Source: Girardinichthys multiradiatus
Lineage: Eukaryota; Chordata; Actinopteri; Cyprinodontiformes; Goodeidae
DNA length: 64,000 bases
Direction of reading: 5' to 3'
NCBI RefSeq assembly: GCF_021462225.1
Contig: NC_061818.1
Span: 18,435,462-18,499,461 of the forward strand
A model generated the notes under the pieces. It made no database searches and was not told the DNA's origin. It was given only the letters and a program-made list of their open reading frames with translations. Positions 60,901 through 64,000 of this stretch are shown in pieces. Position numbers and translations under genes: made by a program. The stretch's first letter is position 1. Each line of letters begins with the position of its first letter.

Positions 60901-62330
60901 TATGTTTGTATACTTGACAGTATAGGCTTATTTAAACGGCGCTTCCTCCTTTTCTTTTCACTGCCAACATGTATTTGTATGTGACTTGAGCTTGAGATCA
61001 TGCCAGCACACCCTGCAGGTAGAGTGCAGGCCTCTAACGGGGTTTGTCTACTAACAGCTGCAACACGTGACCAAACAAAAAACATGAGCATAAGTAAAAA
61101 AAAACAAAAATCAATCCATCACAGACACTCTCCCTCTATTTTCTCCCTCCCGACGTATCCAAATCCCAAAAATAGCTCTCTTGAGCGTCACTGCGCCCCT
61201 CTTACACACACACAATCGCGGACACACACACACACACTGGTCCGAACTCGACTGCAACTGAATAATTCAGCAGAGTTAGAGCACAGAGCTAAGAGAAACG
61301 AGAATGAGAAGAATCATGAAGGGAAGGAGATATGGGTGGGAAAAAGGAAACATTTACAAGAATGTGTTTAGTTTAGATGCAAATGAGTGACTTGAAGAGC
61401 AAAGATAGTCTTCACTGTGATTACTACCAGTTAAAAGTTACAAGTTTACAGCATCCAGTATTTTCTGTTAGTGCAGCATTTCAAATGCATGTCCAAAATG
61501 ATGCCATGGTGCAGAAATGGTTTAAATCAGTTGAATCAAATAAACTAAATGTTGTGTAAAACATCTGCACACATGAGAGCTGACCGCAGTGGACAGCAAC
61601 TGACACCCAGATTGATACCAGGAGGTATACTTGATCAAAACTTTGCACATACAAGGATTTAACATTTGCCTTGCTGAAATGTTTTACTTATTATATCTAA
61701 CACTAACGTCCATCTGCAATAATTCTAAAAAGGAAAAAGCCTCACACTGCAATCATCACATTTTAGATTCATATGCAGCAAATGCTCAAACCATGATTGG
61801 ATTTGTGAGGGTTTTCAGCTTGAGCAGCCATGACCGGTGACATGGCTGGTCATGTTTGTACATTTGTTGTGGACAAATTTGTTCACATGAGCAGCCAGAT
61901 GGTTTGGATCATGTGCATGGTGATGCATCACAGCTACACTGGATCAAAGTGCCAAACCATAAACAGGAAGTTTACAGCTACTGTTGTGATTGTAACAACT
62001 CCATCTGTATTTCTCCAAGAAGCATGATGCAAATGTACATTCTCCAATGCCAACCTACCTGATAGGTAGCCTTGAGTACAGCTGAAGGATAGAGGGAACA
62101 CAGCAATATAATAATTGAAAATCACTGAAACTAAATCAATTGTGAGTTTAAAAAACGGGTTTTTCTACACTTATGTCCACAAAATGTTCTCAGCTCTCTC
62201 CATGTGCTTTAGGATCTCAGCAACTATTATATAAATAAGTTATGGCCATTAAAGGCACTAATATCTCATCTGACTGGCTAAGTAGAATAGTCTATTAGAT
62301 GCTCTACTGATGTTCAAAATATATGGAGCA
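60901..62330 (-). other. Intron 1 segment
   Basis: No exon or named repeat; a CA-rich patch at 61200-61235. Confidence 0.45.
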
Positions 62331-62334
62331 TTGT

Positions 62335-63310
62335 TTCCTATATGCACTGCAAAACTGTTGTCACATTGCAACCTTAAATTTCAATGTATTTTACTGAGAA
62401 TTAATGTGAGCATTAATCAGAGATGCAGGCCTATAGTACCTGTGGAGGAGCTGCACTGATCCACAGCTTAAGTGGGAGAATCTGTCGATAAGGCAAGTAT
62501 TAACTGTGTTTCCACAATTCCGAAGTGGCATAAAGAAAATCATTGTTGAATGAACGCCAGAAGAAGTCCTGTCTGCAGTTTGCAACAACCAACAGACACA
62601 GCAAATATGTGGAAGAATCTGGTTGTTTCACATGATCCCAACATGAAGCTAATTGACCAACTGTGCATGTTAAGCATTATGTGTTGTGAGAAAACTAACA
62701 CTACACATTACCCTGAACACACCATCCTCTCTGAAATATGGTGAGGATGTTTTCTTCATTAGAGACAGGGAAGCTGATTTGGAGGGAAGACAGATTGAGC
62801 CAAATACAAAGCAATACTGAAAAAAAATTATCTGCAGCAGAATTAGGACTAAGGTAGAGATTCAATCCAGAACGACACCGAGCCTAAACATACAACCGGA
62901 GCAACCATTGTATGGTTAAGAAAATAAAAACTTTTGGGGTTAGAATTGCCCAGTTCAAGTCCAGGCCAAACTCCCACTGAGAATCCTTAGCAAGATTTGA
63001 AAATTAATGTCCACAGACCCTCTCCATCAAATTTGACTGATCTTGAGTTATTTTGCAAAGAGGATTTCAGTCTCTACATGTGCACACCTGGTGGAGACAT
63101 ACCCCAAAATACTTGAATCTGCAATTAGAGTGAAAGCTGGTTCTACAAAGTCTTAACTCAGGGGGTTGAAATTTCTTTGTTAAATACAAATGCATACCTC
63201 ACCTTTTAAGTTCTTTGTTGCTTCTGTGTGCTTCTTTGTGTTGGCTTGTTTTTTTTAATGTGTAAAGGGAGGTTTAAGGAGTATGAATACTTTCAAAAGG
63301 CAAAAGGCAA
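62335..63310 (+). mobile_element. Decayed Tc1-like relic
   Basis: GGAAGAATCTGGTTGTTTCA, CACATTACCCTGAACACACC, GAGATTCAATCCAGAACGAC, CCATCAAATTTGACTGATCT and GGTGGAGACATACCCCAAAA keep the order of the same Tc1 family as the 56485 relic. No coding capacity. Confidence 0.6.
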
Positions 63311-64000
63311 AAACATTAAAAAGAGTGAGATTCATAACGTTGTTCAAACCGCCATAATCTAAGATGTAATAAAACCCTGAAGGTGAAGGCTTATACAAAT
63401 ATTATGGAACAAAAAATATGCATTTTGAAATATTAGGGTTTACTGTTTATGTGTGCAAATGCAAACTTCAGTGCAGAGTCTGCCTAGAGGCATGTGATAT
63501 GGATCAACTCACACATTTATTACCAGACAGCCAAAGTTGCAAGGTAGACAGATTGTGCCCGAAGGACACACACACACACAGAGAACAAGAAGTGGCGCAT
63601 GTGTGCCAACACAAACACATGCACCAAGCAGTTTTCAGAAAACCAATGTGAACATGCTAAACTTAACTGCACTTGCAACTGTCAGGATGTTCTGCAAAAT
63701 ATTCCCCAAAACTTTAGGCTAATGTTTTAAATTAACATCATAGAAGTCGAATACACTCAGTTCTACATTGTAACAGCAGCATCATATTGGCGAGGGGAAA
63801 GAGAATGCTAAATCACATTTGAGTGAAATACAAAAACGCCCTGGTGATGAAACATGAGAGATGACAAAACCTCACTTTTCATCAATCAAACAGAATGACA
63901 GCAAAAGAGAGAAGAAGACAGGGGAACAAACGGGTAGAAGATTCCTAATGTTAGCTTTTACAGTTTGAATGTATGCTATGAAATTATTTTGAGCAAATGC
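63311..64000 (-). other. Intron 1 segment at the window end
   Basis: Nothing recognised; short CA run near 63565. Confidence 0.4.

Noticed and set aside
48343..64000. Exon 1 of cacna1a inside the window
   Set aside because: No minus-strand segment resembles the conserved N-terminal sequence before IS1, and no ATATCCTTT donor sits beside a coding-like segment.

Overview
This window is vertebrate nuclear DNA, almost certainly from a ray-finned fish. It is dominated by one very large gene read on the minus strand. That gene encodes the pore-forming alpha-1 subunit of a voltage-gated Ca2+ channel of the CaV2 (P/Q-type) class, best matched to CACNA1A (teleost cacna1aa or cacna1ab). I can place 24 consecutive coding exons (numbered here 2 to 25), from repeat-I S1 at 48321 down to repeat-III S3 at 1158. 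They join with consistent phases into 3513 coding bases (1171 codons) without a stop. Exon 1 and everything after IIIS3 lie outside the window. The paralogue call rests mainly on the II-III loop and repeat II, where the sequence is CaV2.1-like (for example RPDMKTHLDRPLVVDP and NLSTTRPIQ).

Layout from the 5' side of the gene (high coordinates) to the 3' side: intron 1 (48322 to beyond 64000) holds three sizeable Tc1-like transposons in tandem plus older relics; exons 2 and 3 (IS1 to IS3) lie at 47.8-48.3 kb; intron 3 (31934-47779) holds Tc1 elements and an inverted LINE; exons 4 to 10 (IS4, IS5, pore, IS6, AID and I-II loop) lie between 22.9 and 31.9 kb; intron 10 (13838-22958) is a repeat graveyard (LINEs, two solo LTRs, SINE, MITE); exons 11 to 18 (repeat II) lie between 9.2 and 13.8 kb; exons 19 to 25 (II-III loop, IIIS1 to IIIS3) lie between 1.1 and 4.9 kb.

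Splicing is unusual in several places. Intron 1 ends in AC behind a textbook U12 branch site. Intron 16 starts with a textbook U12 donor and is GT-AG. Intron 19 uses a GC donor. Two introns (19 and 21) fall inside what I remember as single exons of mammalian CACNA1A.

The remainder is mobile DNA. Two nearly identical Tc1 copies (34672-36286 and 57691-59258) carry different lesions, and four other Tc1-like elements keep their ends but have broken transposases. A CR1/L2-group LINE is interrupted by two solo LTRs with clean target-site duplications. An I/Nimb-like LINE has its 5' part inverted, as twin priming produces. A tRNA-like SINE is split by a hAT-like MITE with an 8-bp duplication. I found no second host gene, no RNA gene that looks functional, and nothing I would call a new biological system. 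The most informative items are the splice-site set and the nested insertions.
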